A DNA stretch of 64,000 bases from contig OZ007510.1 of the NCBI GenBank assembly GCA_963931865.1, positions 12,239,981 through 12,303,980 on the forward strand, in the 5' to 3' direction. The translations under genes were made by a program, and so were the position numbers. The stretch comes from Axinella damicornis (Eukaryota; Porifera; Demospongiae; Axinellida; Axinellidae). The notes beneath the pieces were generated by a model. That model was given only the letters and a program-made list of their open reading frames with translations. It searched no databases and was not told the origin of the DNA. Of this stretch, positions 54,788 to 64,000 are shown one piece after another. How positions within the stretch are numbered: position 1 is the first letter of the stretch; every line of letters begins with the position of its first letter.

Positions 54788-57700
54788 ATGAATGCACTCC
54801 TCCAAGTACCCAGGACGCTCTACAACGTGCTGCTGCTCCGAGGGAGGAGGAAAGTGACCAGACTGTTTCTGCTACTGATTCTTTGTGTGCTTGTGGTAAC
54901 AGTGTTGAAACAGGGATTGTGTATCCTCAACCCTGACCTCTGTAAGAATGGGGGTAGGGACTCCAGCTATCGGAGACCCCTGGACGACTTTGAAGTGGGA
55001 AAGAGAGAGGTACGGATGCTTGGGTTGTGATGCTCTCTGTTTAGAATGTACATGCATCAACATGTTTATTCGGTGTCGTGGTGTTTGTTTCCAGAGGCGA
55101 CACATCGTTCAGTTTTTTTGGATAGCTAGTGAGTTTGTTAGAAATGTTTGGGTACTCTATCCCTCCTCCCCTTGGGAGACCAGCCTTGGCTGAAAGTGCA
55201 TGGAGGTATGCAAATTAAACACCGGCCTTAATATGTAGCCTGTCTCCCAGACAACCATATAACTTTGGTATAGACCCATTGCACTTACATCACTTTTCCG
55301 TACTAGCCACCATCTTGTTGTACAATACATTGGCAGCGTATGCAGTATCAATCGAAACGTGCCCTCCATCACTGGTAAGCATTTACATAGAGCATTGAGT
55401 CGAAACGTGCCCTCTATCACTGGTAAGCGTTTACATAGAGCATTGAGTCGAAACGTGCCCTCCATCACTGGTAAGCGTTTACATAGAGCATTGAGTCGAA
55501 ACGTGCCCTCCATCACTGGTAAGCGTTTATATTGCCTACTTAGCAATCTCATTTCGTTCGATTCAACACATACTAGAGCATTGTTGGTGCAGCACTGCAT
55601 TCACCGGCATGCCTGTTATCTCCAGGTACACCAGCATGGTGGCTGTTTTCTGTTTTCATTTGTTTTCCCAAGATGATGATGTCAGCTGCAATGGGTCTAT
55701 AGTCCACAAAACTGAGAGAAAGGAAAGTCTTGGTATGCTTTGTCATACCAGGCAAGATGGTACATGTAGAGAAGGCATGCAAGATATGCCAAAGCTAGGG
55801 CAACTAAAGGATATGTGGTCTGGGCCATTTCTGACGTAACGTCTCTTCAGTTTTGATTAGTCAAGTATATAGTAGTACTGATGATTGGTGAGATACATGT
55901 AGTTAGTATAATTATTACGTACTACTGCCAGGGCTGTATCATGGTCATTCCCTAGACTTATAGTCAAATACCACACCTCCCTCCCCTCCCCCTCACACAA
56001 ACATTCATATACTATGTACAGCACATTGATCAACATATTAGTCCTCAACGGAGCATCATGGAAGGAAATGGGGCCAAGAGCCATCCTGAAGAGGGACAAA
56101 AGACCAGTGAACAAGATGGCGGTGAACTTGTTATGAACCATCAGGACAGCAGACAGGAGAGGACAGGCGAAAGTAATGATGGTCATGCGAGGAACGTGGA
56201 AGGGGGAGGGAGGGTTCAGGACGAAGGTGAAGAGAATCAGGACAATGGTGACAAGGATGAAGCAGTTCAGCACGACATGCAGACTGGTGTGAATGCACCG
56301 GTACCAGTAGGCCAATCCCAAGGTGGCATTCCTCAACCCAACCCTTTGAAAGAAGCAGCAAACTTTCCGTCAGAAGTAGCCGGCCAACATCCTGATTCTA
56401 ATCCAGCGAATTCAGAGACAGCAGCACAAATGCAGCAGGTGCCGGTGGTAGCAGCAACTCCCCCCAATCGCCAACCCCCAGGTGCCATCCCCAATAGCCA
56501 GTTGCTGAGTGTACCACCAGGCGGTGTGAATCAGAACGCCCTGGGGCAGGTCCCATTGGTGGGTGTACCACCAGGTGGTGTGAATCAGAACACTCTGGGG
56601 CAGGTCCAACCAGGTGGTATGAATCAGAACACCCTGGGGCAGGTCCCATTGGCAGGCGTACCAGCAGGCGGTGTAAATCAGAACACCCTGGGGCAGGTCC
56701 CACCAGGTGGTATGAATCAGAACGCCCTGGGGCAGGTCCCACCAGGTGGTGTGAATCAGAACACCCTGGGGCAGGTCCCATTGCCGGGTGTACCACCAGG
56801 TGGTGTAAGTCAGAACGCCCTGGGACAGGTCCCATTGCCAGGCCCTGGGCCTGCCCAACAGGCAGGGATGACGGCAATGGACAAGAGGATGACTCCACCA
56901 CAAAACCAGAATCAAGCAGTGCAGGTGAGAGAGGAGGGGAGGTGTGGGTTGGGGAATAAACTAGTCTCGTTCCCAGACCCCGAATGTGCACACGCATGCG
57001 TGTGTTTGAGGTCTGGAATGAGACTAGGAAGAACACCAGCTGAGATTACCTTGGCATGGTATACAGGAGTAGTCTCTTTGTTAGGCATACTATAGCCTCG
57101 TTCCCAGGCCGTTTTGGGAGGGAGAAACGGCCTGGCAACTTCTGTGAGTTCAAACTATACGGGCGTAACGTCACGGCAATTGCATACCTCATTCAAGCAG
57201 TGAAGTCCATGTCATATTTTCACCGGCTGAGAACGGTCCTTTCCTGCTCATGGAAGCAACTGTTTGCGCAGGTTCTGCGACGGAAGGCAAGCAGAAGACG
57301 AATGAACAAAAGTGATCGTGCAGACCACCTACACTAGCGCGATCGAGCGATCAACTGTTGCGATGAATGGGCGTGACTGTGACATTTCAACGCATGATGC
57401 AATTCGTTTTACTGTTGTCAGGTGACAGCGATCTGAAATCTGATTTGGTCTTCCAACTCTCTGGCTCCGGAAGTAACAGTTTGAACTCGCGGAAGTTGCC
57501 AGGCCGTTTCTCCCTCTCAAAACGGCCTGGGAACGAGGCTAGGCATACTATAGATGTCACTGATTAGCCTTCGTGTTCGCCACCTCACCTCTTTCATGCA
57601 TGCTGGTGAGAGAGGAGGTGTGGGTGGGGAAAAAACACCAGCTGAGATTACCTTGGCATGATGCACTAGGAAGGTACAGGAGTAGCCTCTTTGTTAGGCG

Positions 57701-60700
57701 TACTATTAATTTTGACCAAAATGTCACAAAATACATCACCAGGAGTGCATAATTTGATGTAGAGAGCAGAAGGAAGTGAAGGAGCGTGAAAGATCGCTGG
57801 GAGAGAGAATATAGCATCCATAAGTGTTGTGGGATATTTCCCAGCAGTCATGAGCTCCAGACTGAAAGCAAAAGGGGCGGCTATTTCCTCTAGTCGAGAC
57901 GCCCACTTGGCTGTGTGAAGTAGCTGGATCGACTTCTCGACACAGCACTTTCTCGAGGTCTGTCGCTGCTGGTATGTCATTCCTCTTCCTCACTACCAAT
58001 GGGGTCTTGATACGGACGGGCCTTTTCTCTGACTTCTAGTAGTCATCCTTCGTGAAGTCTCCATACGCATCCAAGCTAAAAATAGTAACGGGAAAATTTT
58101 ATGCATGATCGTTTCACACACCTTCCCTTCATTCCGCTCTCTACGTCATTCTGACTCCTGACATAATAAAACACACTGGTGAAGTGGCATAATTTCTAGC
58201 TTCCATATCTCATCACATACCTGCATGTGTGTATTAGAGACTGGGTGCACAGGTTAGGAAATTGACCGGATACTTGAGCTATGCACTGTGCTAGATATCT
58301 TGGGCTAGGAATGAGATATGAGGCTGGGATTTGCACCATTGAGAGCAGCATGAATGGAGCAAATGATGTCCGAGTCTCGGTCCCAGACCCAACCAACCCC
58401 AGCACGGATCGCTATTAGTACTGTGCGTTATACTGGAAGCGATACATGTGCTGGATAAACGGTCTGGGAATGAGACTAATGATGTCCATTTTGCTGTATA
58501 ATACATTTTACCCAATATCATGAAAAATCACCATATATATATTATAACCTTTGGTTGAGTGCAATTTTTGGTGAAAATGTGACCAACGTTATTAGGACAT
58601 CATTTGAAAGCTCTTTTCATGCTGATCTCAATGGCGCAAAGCTTCATATCTCGTTCACATACTTACTTGGACAATGGATACATTGGGGCAGGACCAAATG
58701 TTTGAGCTATGAGAGAGACCCTGGGATCAGTTGACTAATTCGTGTCAACTTGTCAAGTTATTGTATGAAGCCATAGAAGATGAAAGGACTGAACTGTGAT
58801 TTTCCACTGGAAAAATATAGCACTGGAATAAGCGCTCCGTAGATGTTGCAAATACCGCTTGTGCTCTTGCACTACGGAAAATATTGCACGTGGGTGTGGT
58901 CTCAACGAGGCAAATAGCATTTGGCTTCGCCTCGTGCTTATGTTAGCCTCTCGACTACGCCCTTGCGCAATATTTCTTGTAGTGCACTCACTGCAGTTCT
59001 ATAACTATATAGTATGTGTTTGGTTTGGATCCCAGAATTTTTCCATGGATCTAACCTCTCCCTTGGCATTCATGACCACATGTATATAGTGTAGCACTGC
59101 TAACAGTTGCTCCAAGAGTATGAGATTCTGTGGGGTATGTTCCGTGTGATTTGAGGATTTGGAGTGTCTAATTTGGGTTGGATGTACTTGTGGTACGGTA
59201 CGACTAGCTAGATTATATAGCCACTCCCCTTTCCTGTAGTGCCTGCCAAATTGTAGTACGTCTGTCAATTACATCCGTATGTTTTGCACTTCCAGCAATT
59301 TGTGAAGAACGCAGCCCCTCCCTTCGTAGCCCAACCCATACCTGGTGTCGTCCGGCCCTCGAATCCTCCGCCTGTCCGCAAACCTACGACAGTAGAGACT
59401 GACCCACCCACCCTTGCTCTTCCTGGGGTGAGGATGAGTATGGACGAGGTCGCAAAGGCAATCAGAAGCGGACAGATGGTGAGTATCGTGTGATTTCGTG
59501 ACCCCATTCAATGATTGTGATGTCATTGTGATGTAATAGTAACATGTAAATACCTTATGTAACGTGCTTAGACCATGAGCATGTATGCCACTCCCCTGTA
59601 TGCAGTACATCAGCACATTAAGATTCTAACGTGTGTGTGTCTGTCTGTCTGTCTGTGTGTGACGGATGTGGGATATTCATGGGGCGGGACTAGACTATTG
59701 ATGTGTGACCTTAACTCGTACATTTTACTCAACCTCGAACTCCGCAAAGAATGTTTGAGAACATTGGGCCCGGGCATGGCTGGAATCTTCCAGAACAGCT
59801 GGGGCTGCAAGCCGATGCATGCAATCGGGGAGCAACAGTTGAACAATTGGGAGCAGCAGTTGAAGCGGACACAATCGGGGAGCAGCAGCTGAAGCAGACA
59901 CAATCGGGGAGTAGTTGAAGCAGACGCAGTTGGGGAGCAGCAGCTGAAGCGGACGCAAGCGGGGAGCAGCATCTCTGCACAGAAAGTTGTCTGGCGCCGG
60001 ATTACTCACGTAGGCGAACGAGGGGGAAGTAGCTGAGCAAGCGAAGCTACTTGCACTATGTATATACACTTGCAAATTGCTCCCTCGATACACACACACT
60101 TCCCCTCTCCCCCCCCCCCCCCCCCCCCTACCCCATGGACATTTATATAATACACGCCTACACTCCTCCCTCATACACGCCCTCCTCCATTCCACCCCCC
60201 TCCTATACATCTCTATCCACATCCTTCCCCTTTTCACTCCACACTCTTACTCAACTGGATGTTTGCACCGCACTTCTCCCTCCTCATATGCACACCTCTA
60301 CCCCCATGGACGCTTACACCACACTCCTCCCCCCTCATACACACCCTACCCCCATGGACGCTTGCACCACACTCCTCCCCCCTCATACACACCCTACCCC
60401 CATGGACGCTTGCTCTACAATCCTCCCCCCTCAGACACACCCTACCCCCATGGACGCTTGCACCACACTCCTCCCCCCTCATACACACCCTACCCCCATG
60501 GACGCTTGCTCTACAATTCTCCCCCCTCATACACCATTCCATCCCCTCCCCATACCCCCAAGGATGCTTATCCTTTCACATACATGTTCCTAGGACCTGG
60601 AATGTGCTTATGGAAGTATCGGTGAACTGTCATTTTGCACCAATCTTGTACGATTTTGTGCTTTGTATACCACAGTCACGAGTTATTAGGTGCATGCGCC

Positions 60701-62498
60701 TATATCTCCACAGGAAGGAAGTATGCGCCTATAAGTGAGAGGTGCTTATATTAGAGCTCCTAGAACACGAAGTGTGCTTTATTTCAAATTATTAGCTTTT
60801 TCCACTCAGCACTGAAGTGTTCTTCCAGAAACTCTGCCATTTCGATCCTACATGTACTTAGCTAAGACAAGAGTTGAACGTGCGCCTAACAGGGATTATG
60901 CGCCACTAGGTGAGATGTGCCTAATAACACGCGACTACGGTAGTACCTATCTCGTACTGATTTGAGTGTTACTCCTCCCGGAACGTTCCTCAAGGTTGCG
61001 TCATTCAATTAATACAATGCACACAGAACTGTCCTTTTTTCAGCCAGCACCAACGATCTGGCTGCGGTGTTGTTTGACTGCAGTACCGCATGAGCACTGA
61101 ATGCACCAAGACGTCTTCACAAGCATCTTTGGATTGATGCAATGCCTTAAAGTTAAAGGATTTGTGTGTTGGTTTCAAGCAAAATCAAACCATTTCATAT
61201 GGATTTGTGTGTTAGTTCCATAGGCCTATGTTCCCCTCCTATACACACCCTCCCTATCCACACCTCCCCCCCCCCCCCGTGGACGCTTGCACCACACTAC
61301 TCCCATATGCACACCCCTTCCCGTGTACGTCTCTCCTCCATATGCACATCCTCAGTCTCTATCCACACCTCCTCCATTCCACCTCCCCCCTCCACCAGAC
61401 ACTTACCCCACACTCCTCGTCTCATATGTGCCTCTTCCCATGCACACCCCTCCTCCATACATTCCTCCCGTGCACATCTATCCACACCTCCCCCCGTTGT
61501 CGCCTTCCCCACACTCCTCCTCCATATGTGCTCCTCTCATGACCTTTACGCGCCCCCTTTCCCTCCATAATCTGTACACACATACACGTCCCCACCCATC
61601 CCCCAACCTCACACTCACACACACAGTGCCGGACAGTGTGCCCTCCCTTTGTGTGGTCGGAGTGGTCCCCCTGCAGCAAGGCATGTGGACAGGGCCGCCG
61701 CTACCGGAAGGCCATCTATGATTTTGTCTGCCAGGTATCTGAAAAGTGCCCCCTGAATCGTATCGAGGAGAGCATCTGTGACATCCCCTGCAGATTTGAT
61801 CCTGACAAATACGGAGGCCCAGGTGCTATATTCTTTTTATATTTATAGCAGATCTAGGTCTTATATATGGTGATGGTTGGACTTGGGTTCAAAGTCAATG
61901 GGAAATGCTGAAGTACATGTATGTTAGTGGTGTCGTTAGCTTCCTTTCGTCTCTCTTTACCGATTGCTTAGTCAACAACAATGTAGAATATCGGATAGCA
62001 AAATCTGGTGATGAGTTTGAAATCAATAGTAGTTAAATTGTAAACGTAATTAACCTCCTCCTTTTGCTCACTCCGTTAACTCCTCCCCTTCCTCTTTTTC
62101 CCTTCCTCTTTTTCCCTTCCGCTCTCCCTCCATCCTTCCCTTCCCCCTTCCTTCATCTCCTTCCTCTTCACTCTCCCTCACCTCTCCTCCCTCACCTCTG
62201 CTTCCTCCCTCTCCTTCCTCCCTCCTTCCCTCTCTCTCTCCCTCTTCTCTCTTTCCTTCCTCCCTCCCTTCCTCTCTCCTACCTTCCCTTGCCCCTTCAT
62301 CCTTCACCTCTCCTCCCTCCCTCCCTCCCTCCCTCCCTCTCCTCCTTCCCTCTCCTCCCTCTCCTCTCTCCAACCGTCTTCCCCTCTCAGGTGGTTTGGA
62401 CATGTACCCTATCAATCCTCTCAACCCTCCCATCTACCCCGAGGACTCAAAGTATAGATGCGGACATTGGCTGGTTGAGTATGAGAAACTGCACAGAG
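54788..62498 (+). CDS. Type II membrane protein with repeat stem and thrombospondin type-1 repeat (5 exons seen, 3' end beyond the window)
   Basis: Exons: 54788-55009, 56022-56924, 59296-59478, 61627-61822, 62391-62498; phases 0,0,0,1,1 agree; about 537 aa seen. The N-terminus has a short cytosolic stretch ending in RGRRKVTR and one hydrophobic helix (LFLLLILCVLVVTVL), the layout of Golgi type II glycosyltransferases. Exon 2 encodes a hydrophilic acidic stem and then eight repeats of PGG(V/M)NQN(A/T)LGQV. Exon 4 is a TSP1 repeat with WSEWSPCSKACGQGRR, which includes WxxW (C-mannosylation) and CSxxCG (O-fucosylation) signatures. Exon 5 (YPEDSKYRCGHWLVEYEKLH) looks like the start of a further luminal domain and ends in phase 1 with no exon recognised before 64,000. 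A glycosyltransferase is my guess only. An alternative in-frame stretch near 55,096 (RRHIVQFFW) has no donor and was left out. Confidence 0.72.
55354..55545. repeat. 48-bp tandem repeat, four copies, in intron 1 of the TSP1 gene
   Basis: The unit is TCGAAACGTGCCCTCCATCA, CTGGTAAGCGTTTACATAGA, GCATTGAG. It is a multiple of three, so it is open on both strands. Each copy carries CTGGTAAGC, a donor-like sequence. Confidence 0.9.
56511..56850 (+). repeat. In-frame coding minisatellite in exon 2 of the TSP1 gene
   Basis: Units of 36 or 54 bp based on GGTGGTGTGAATCAGAACAC and CCTGGGGCAGGTCCCA repeat eight times and encode PGGVNQNTLGQVP. Some units add a PLVG, PLAG or PLPG spacer. All keep the reading frame. 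Confidence 0.9.
57093..57541. mobile_element. 449-bp long member of the hairpin family with exact 9-bp target duplication
   Basis: The left end TAGCCTCGTTCCCAGGCCGT, TTTGGGAGGGAGAAACGGCC pairs with the right end GGCCGTTTCTCCCTCTCAAA, ACGGCCTGGGAACGAGGCTA. Complementarity continues through AGTTCAAACT/AGTTTGAACT. GGCATACTA flanks it at 57084-57092 and 57542-57550. Unlike the short copies it has about 300 bp of unique interior (including ATGAATGGGCGTGACTGTGA), so it may be closer to a parental element. No transposase frame recognised. Confidence 0.88.
58371..58477. mobile_element. Hairpin element (long-loop subfamily) with 9-bp target duplication
   Basis: AGTCTCGGTCCCAGACCCAA, CCAACCCCAGCACGGATCGCT and the right end CGGTCTGGGAATGAGACT pair imperfectly. 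AATGATGTC flanks it at 58362-58370 and 58478-58486. Confidence 0.8.
58867..58988. mobile_element. About 120-bp inverted repeat
   Basis: GCACTACGGAAAATATTGCA at the left and TGCGCAATATTTCTTGTAGTGC at the right are imperfect inverse complements, and an inner GAGGC/GCCTC pair continues the stem. Probably a small foldback element; no target duplication seen. Confidence 0.65.
60298..60540. repeat. 48-bp minisatellite, about five copies
   Basis: The unit is CCATGGACGCTTGCACCACA, CTCCTCCCCCCTCATACACA, CCCTACCC with a CTCTACAAT variant. A related, degenerate stretch resumes at about 61,250-61,560. Confidence 0.9.
60682..60955. mobile_element. Inverted-end repeat element, copy 2 (opposite orientation to 10.5 kb)
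   Basis: TTATTAGGTGCATGCGCCTA at one end and GATGTGCCTAATAACACGCG at the other are inverse-related. Shared interior pieces include CTATATCTCCACAGGAAG and GAAGTGTTCTTCCAGAAAC. It matches the 10,520-10,765 element read on the other strand. Confidence 0.65.
62049..62380. repeat. CT-rich tract before the last visible exon
   Basis: TCCCTTCC and CTCCTCCCTC low-complexity sequence over about 330 nt leads to the acceptor at 62390. Its long frames are repeat artefacts. Confidence 0.85.
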
Positions 62499-64000
62499 GT
62501 ACAGTTATATATAAACAAGAGAACTGGGATGAGTCCACTGACATATCATAGTTGTAGTGTTCTCACCACGATTTTACATAGGGCGGGGAGAGAAGAGTGC
62601 ACGGTTTATCTGTCCTTGTCCCTGTGCTGTTTCTCTGCTTTGTGCCATGTCGCTTGCAAATGCAGTACAACAGACCGACAACGGTAGACACAGAACTGCT
62701 GTACACTGGAAAGTACTACTGATAATCCGTCTTCCAAGACGCGTTATAGCCGATCTTGTGCTTGCTTCGTGTTACAGAGCCATCACAGAGCCATCAGAGC
62801 TTGATGACTCCAAGCGATGCCTTTGCTTAGCCATCTCGATTGTGACCACGTGGCACCTCGAGTGAATCCCTATTCATTTACATATATGCGTGCAGCGCAC
62901 GTGTGATTGATGGCTGGCTGCACAGGGGTACTGAGCGCGGTAGGGCGCCACGGTTCTGTGCTTTAATGAGAACTGGTAGTTGCACATTATTAAGCACATG
63001 CATATTTGCCATTAAGTGCAGTGCTGACTCTCATCCCAGCCACATAAATACTCTTTATGAAGCGCTGATTCTTCTTCCAAAAACCCCTACAGAGTGGAAA
63101 AGCTATACATGTGTAATTCGAAATGAAGCATATACCGTGGGGAAATTTTATTCTATTGCGTAGTCGTTTTACGCTCCTTCCCTTCCTTCCACTCTCTACG
63201 TCATTATGTGCTCCTGACCATACCTATTAGTGGAGGTAGTCACTTGTTACTAGGCACATGCATCTATATCTCCACTGGAAGTGAGATGTGTTTAATTTCG
63301 AATGACATTCCTCGAATACAGGAAATAGTCCCATTACATGAAAATGAAATTGAACATTAGGTGCGACAGGTGTCGCTGGTTGCAGCTGCCTTGATCAAAT
63401 CTGCTTTTGTGCACTTGTTGCAGGTACATGGGTGGGGGTATATACGTGGGAAATCTGGAAATGAGGCTGGTTGAATGCACATACTATAGTCTCCCAATAA
63501 TGTGCCCATTCTCAAGAATAAACCCACACACTTTGCTGGAGATAGTTTATTGTGAAAAGTATGCCCCACTGAGCTAAATAATTTATGAGCATGCATACAG
63601 ATGAGGTGCTGAGGGCTGAATTCTGCTGAATAGCCACACGGCCCTAGCCTGGTTCCCCAGTGGCCTGGGAACGAGGTTAACAAGACGTCTCCTGTTTGGG
63701 TTGCATCAATTTGCCTTACCCTCTCTTGATACGAGGGAAGTTGTGGTGGGAGAGCTATCTCGTGTTTCTAGCACCTTTCTGCATGGAAAGAGAGGTTGAG
63801 CGTGACAGACTTAGGTTTCAGACCGATTGGGTTGTTAGAAGCTTGCAATTTGTCTGCCGTGATGTCATGATTAGCACCGTAGAAGTATGGGCAACTGAAT
63901 GCTCCAGGGATGGGACTCAGGGGCGGCGGCACGTATTTACAATTGGGGGGGCAAGCCAGTGGTGTAGCTTACGCACGCTGCCGAAGGCAGTGCATAGAGG
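62499..64000. other. Window end: intron of the TSP1 gene, no further exon recognised
   Basis: The region has a degenerate copy of the 10.5-kb inverted-end element (about 62,965-63,365), a short hairpin (63,645-63,679; TAGCCTGGTTCCCCAG, CTGGGAACGAGGTTA) and the beginning of an inverted copy of the 16.95-kb element (from about 63,917: GGGGCGGCGGCACGT, then GCCGAAGGCAGTGCATAGAGG at the end). Confidence 0.55.

Larger units (their letters stand above)
56925..59295. other. Intron 2 of the TSP1 gene with a local duplication and hairpins
   Basis: The donor region (GTGAGAGAGGAGG and ACACCAGCTGAGATTACCTT, 56,925-57,092) is duplicated at 57,603-57,706. Hairpins lie at 56,962-57,026, 57,093-57,541, 58,371-58,477 and 58,867-58,988. 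A minus-strand frame at 57,666-57,980 (104 codons, with LLHTAKWASRLEEIAAPFAF) looks protein-like but matches no family I know; it may be a transposon coding relic. Confidence 0.5.
59479..61626. other. Intron 3 of the TSP1 gene, repeats only
   Basis: It holds an array of TCGGGGAGCAGCAGCTGAAG units (59,826-59,970), a poly-C run (60,110-60,127), a 48-bp minisatellite (60,298-60,540), an inverted MITE copy (60,682-60,955) and CA/CT-rich sequence before exon 4. The long Pro/Thr/Ser frames on the + strand and Glu/Gly frames on the minus strand are translations of these repeats. Confidence 0.65.

Noticed and set aside
55096..55193. RRHIVQFFWIASEFVRNVW as an exon of the TSP1 gene
   Set aside because: The acceptor is good but no GT donor in a usable position follows, while exon 1 and exon 2 already join in phase 0.
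56398..57036. 212- and 167-codon minus-strand frames across the stem repeat
   Set aside because: They are antisense shadows of the repeated plus-strand exon, with no recognisable domain or start context.
60051..61721. Pro/Thr/His-rich frames of 100-180 codons
   Set aside because: These are translations of the 48-bp minisatellite and CA/CT-rich sequence in an intron; no splice support except the TSP1 exon at 61627.
1..64000. tRNA or snRNA genes
   Set aside because: I looked for B-box-like GGTTCGANNCC and snRNA motifs by eye and found none convincing; a covariance-model search would be decisive.

Overview
This is a 64-kb window of eukaryotic nuclear DNA from an invertebrate animal. The genes are split by GT-AG introns and the gaps are packed with minisatellites, (CCTCCC)n and (CA)n tracts, and short hairpin transposons. 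The gene content (one myocardin-related transcription factor, DCUN1D3, TSR3, a cluster of CD225/dispanin genes) is metazoan. The small gene spacing suggests an early-branching animal such as a sponge, but I cannot prove the phylum from sequence alone. No rRNA, tRNA, CRISPR or prokaryotic operon was seen.

Layout. About 3.5-25.7 kb (+) is a seven-exon MRTF (actin-regulated SRF coactivator) with three RPEL motifs, a SAP domain and a C-terminal activation region; its second intron is about 14 kb and full of repeats. 27.3-28.2 kb (-) is an uninterrupted DCUN1D3-like neddylation co-factor with an N-myristoylation signal. 28.5/29.3-33.0 kb (-) is TSR3, the 18S rRNA aminocarboxypropyltransferase, rebuilt as seven exons plus an uncertain tail. 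It is divergent, 147 bp away, from a ten-exon (+) gene at 33.1-43.2 kb for an adenylate-forming (ANL) enzyme. That enzyme resembles OleC/acyl-CoA synthetases and has a C-terminal membrane anchor.

44.4-53.0 kb (-) holds three CD225/dispanin (IFITM-superfamily) genes. One is diverged, with a Pro-rich PPPY-bearing N-terminus; the other two are clearly a tandem duplicate pair. From 54.8 kb to beyond the window (+) lies a type II membrane protein with a signal anchor, an acidic and Q/N/G/P-repeat stem, a thrombospondin type-1 repeat and the start of an unidentified luminal domain.

Between the genes, the strongest non-genic signal is a foldback (MITE-like) family with arms TAGCCTCGTTCCCAGGC, present more than 20 times. 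At least seven copies are flanked by recognisable 9-bp direct repeats, which shows that they transposed. Other mobile DNA includes a 553-bp GC-rich element inserted in a minisatellite, a 48-bp perfect palindrome with an 8-bp target duplication, a 144-bp hairpin, an approximately 550-bp long-TIR element and a HIRAN-like coding relic. The genes show no shared pathway; actin/SRF signalling, neddylation, ribosome maturation, lipid or acid activation, membrane CD225 proteins and a glyco-type Golgi protein simply sit side by side. All exon structures are my own assembly from splice sites and phase, without transcripts.
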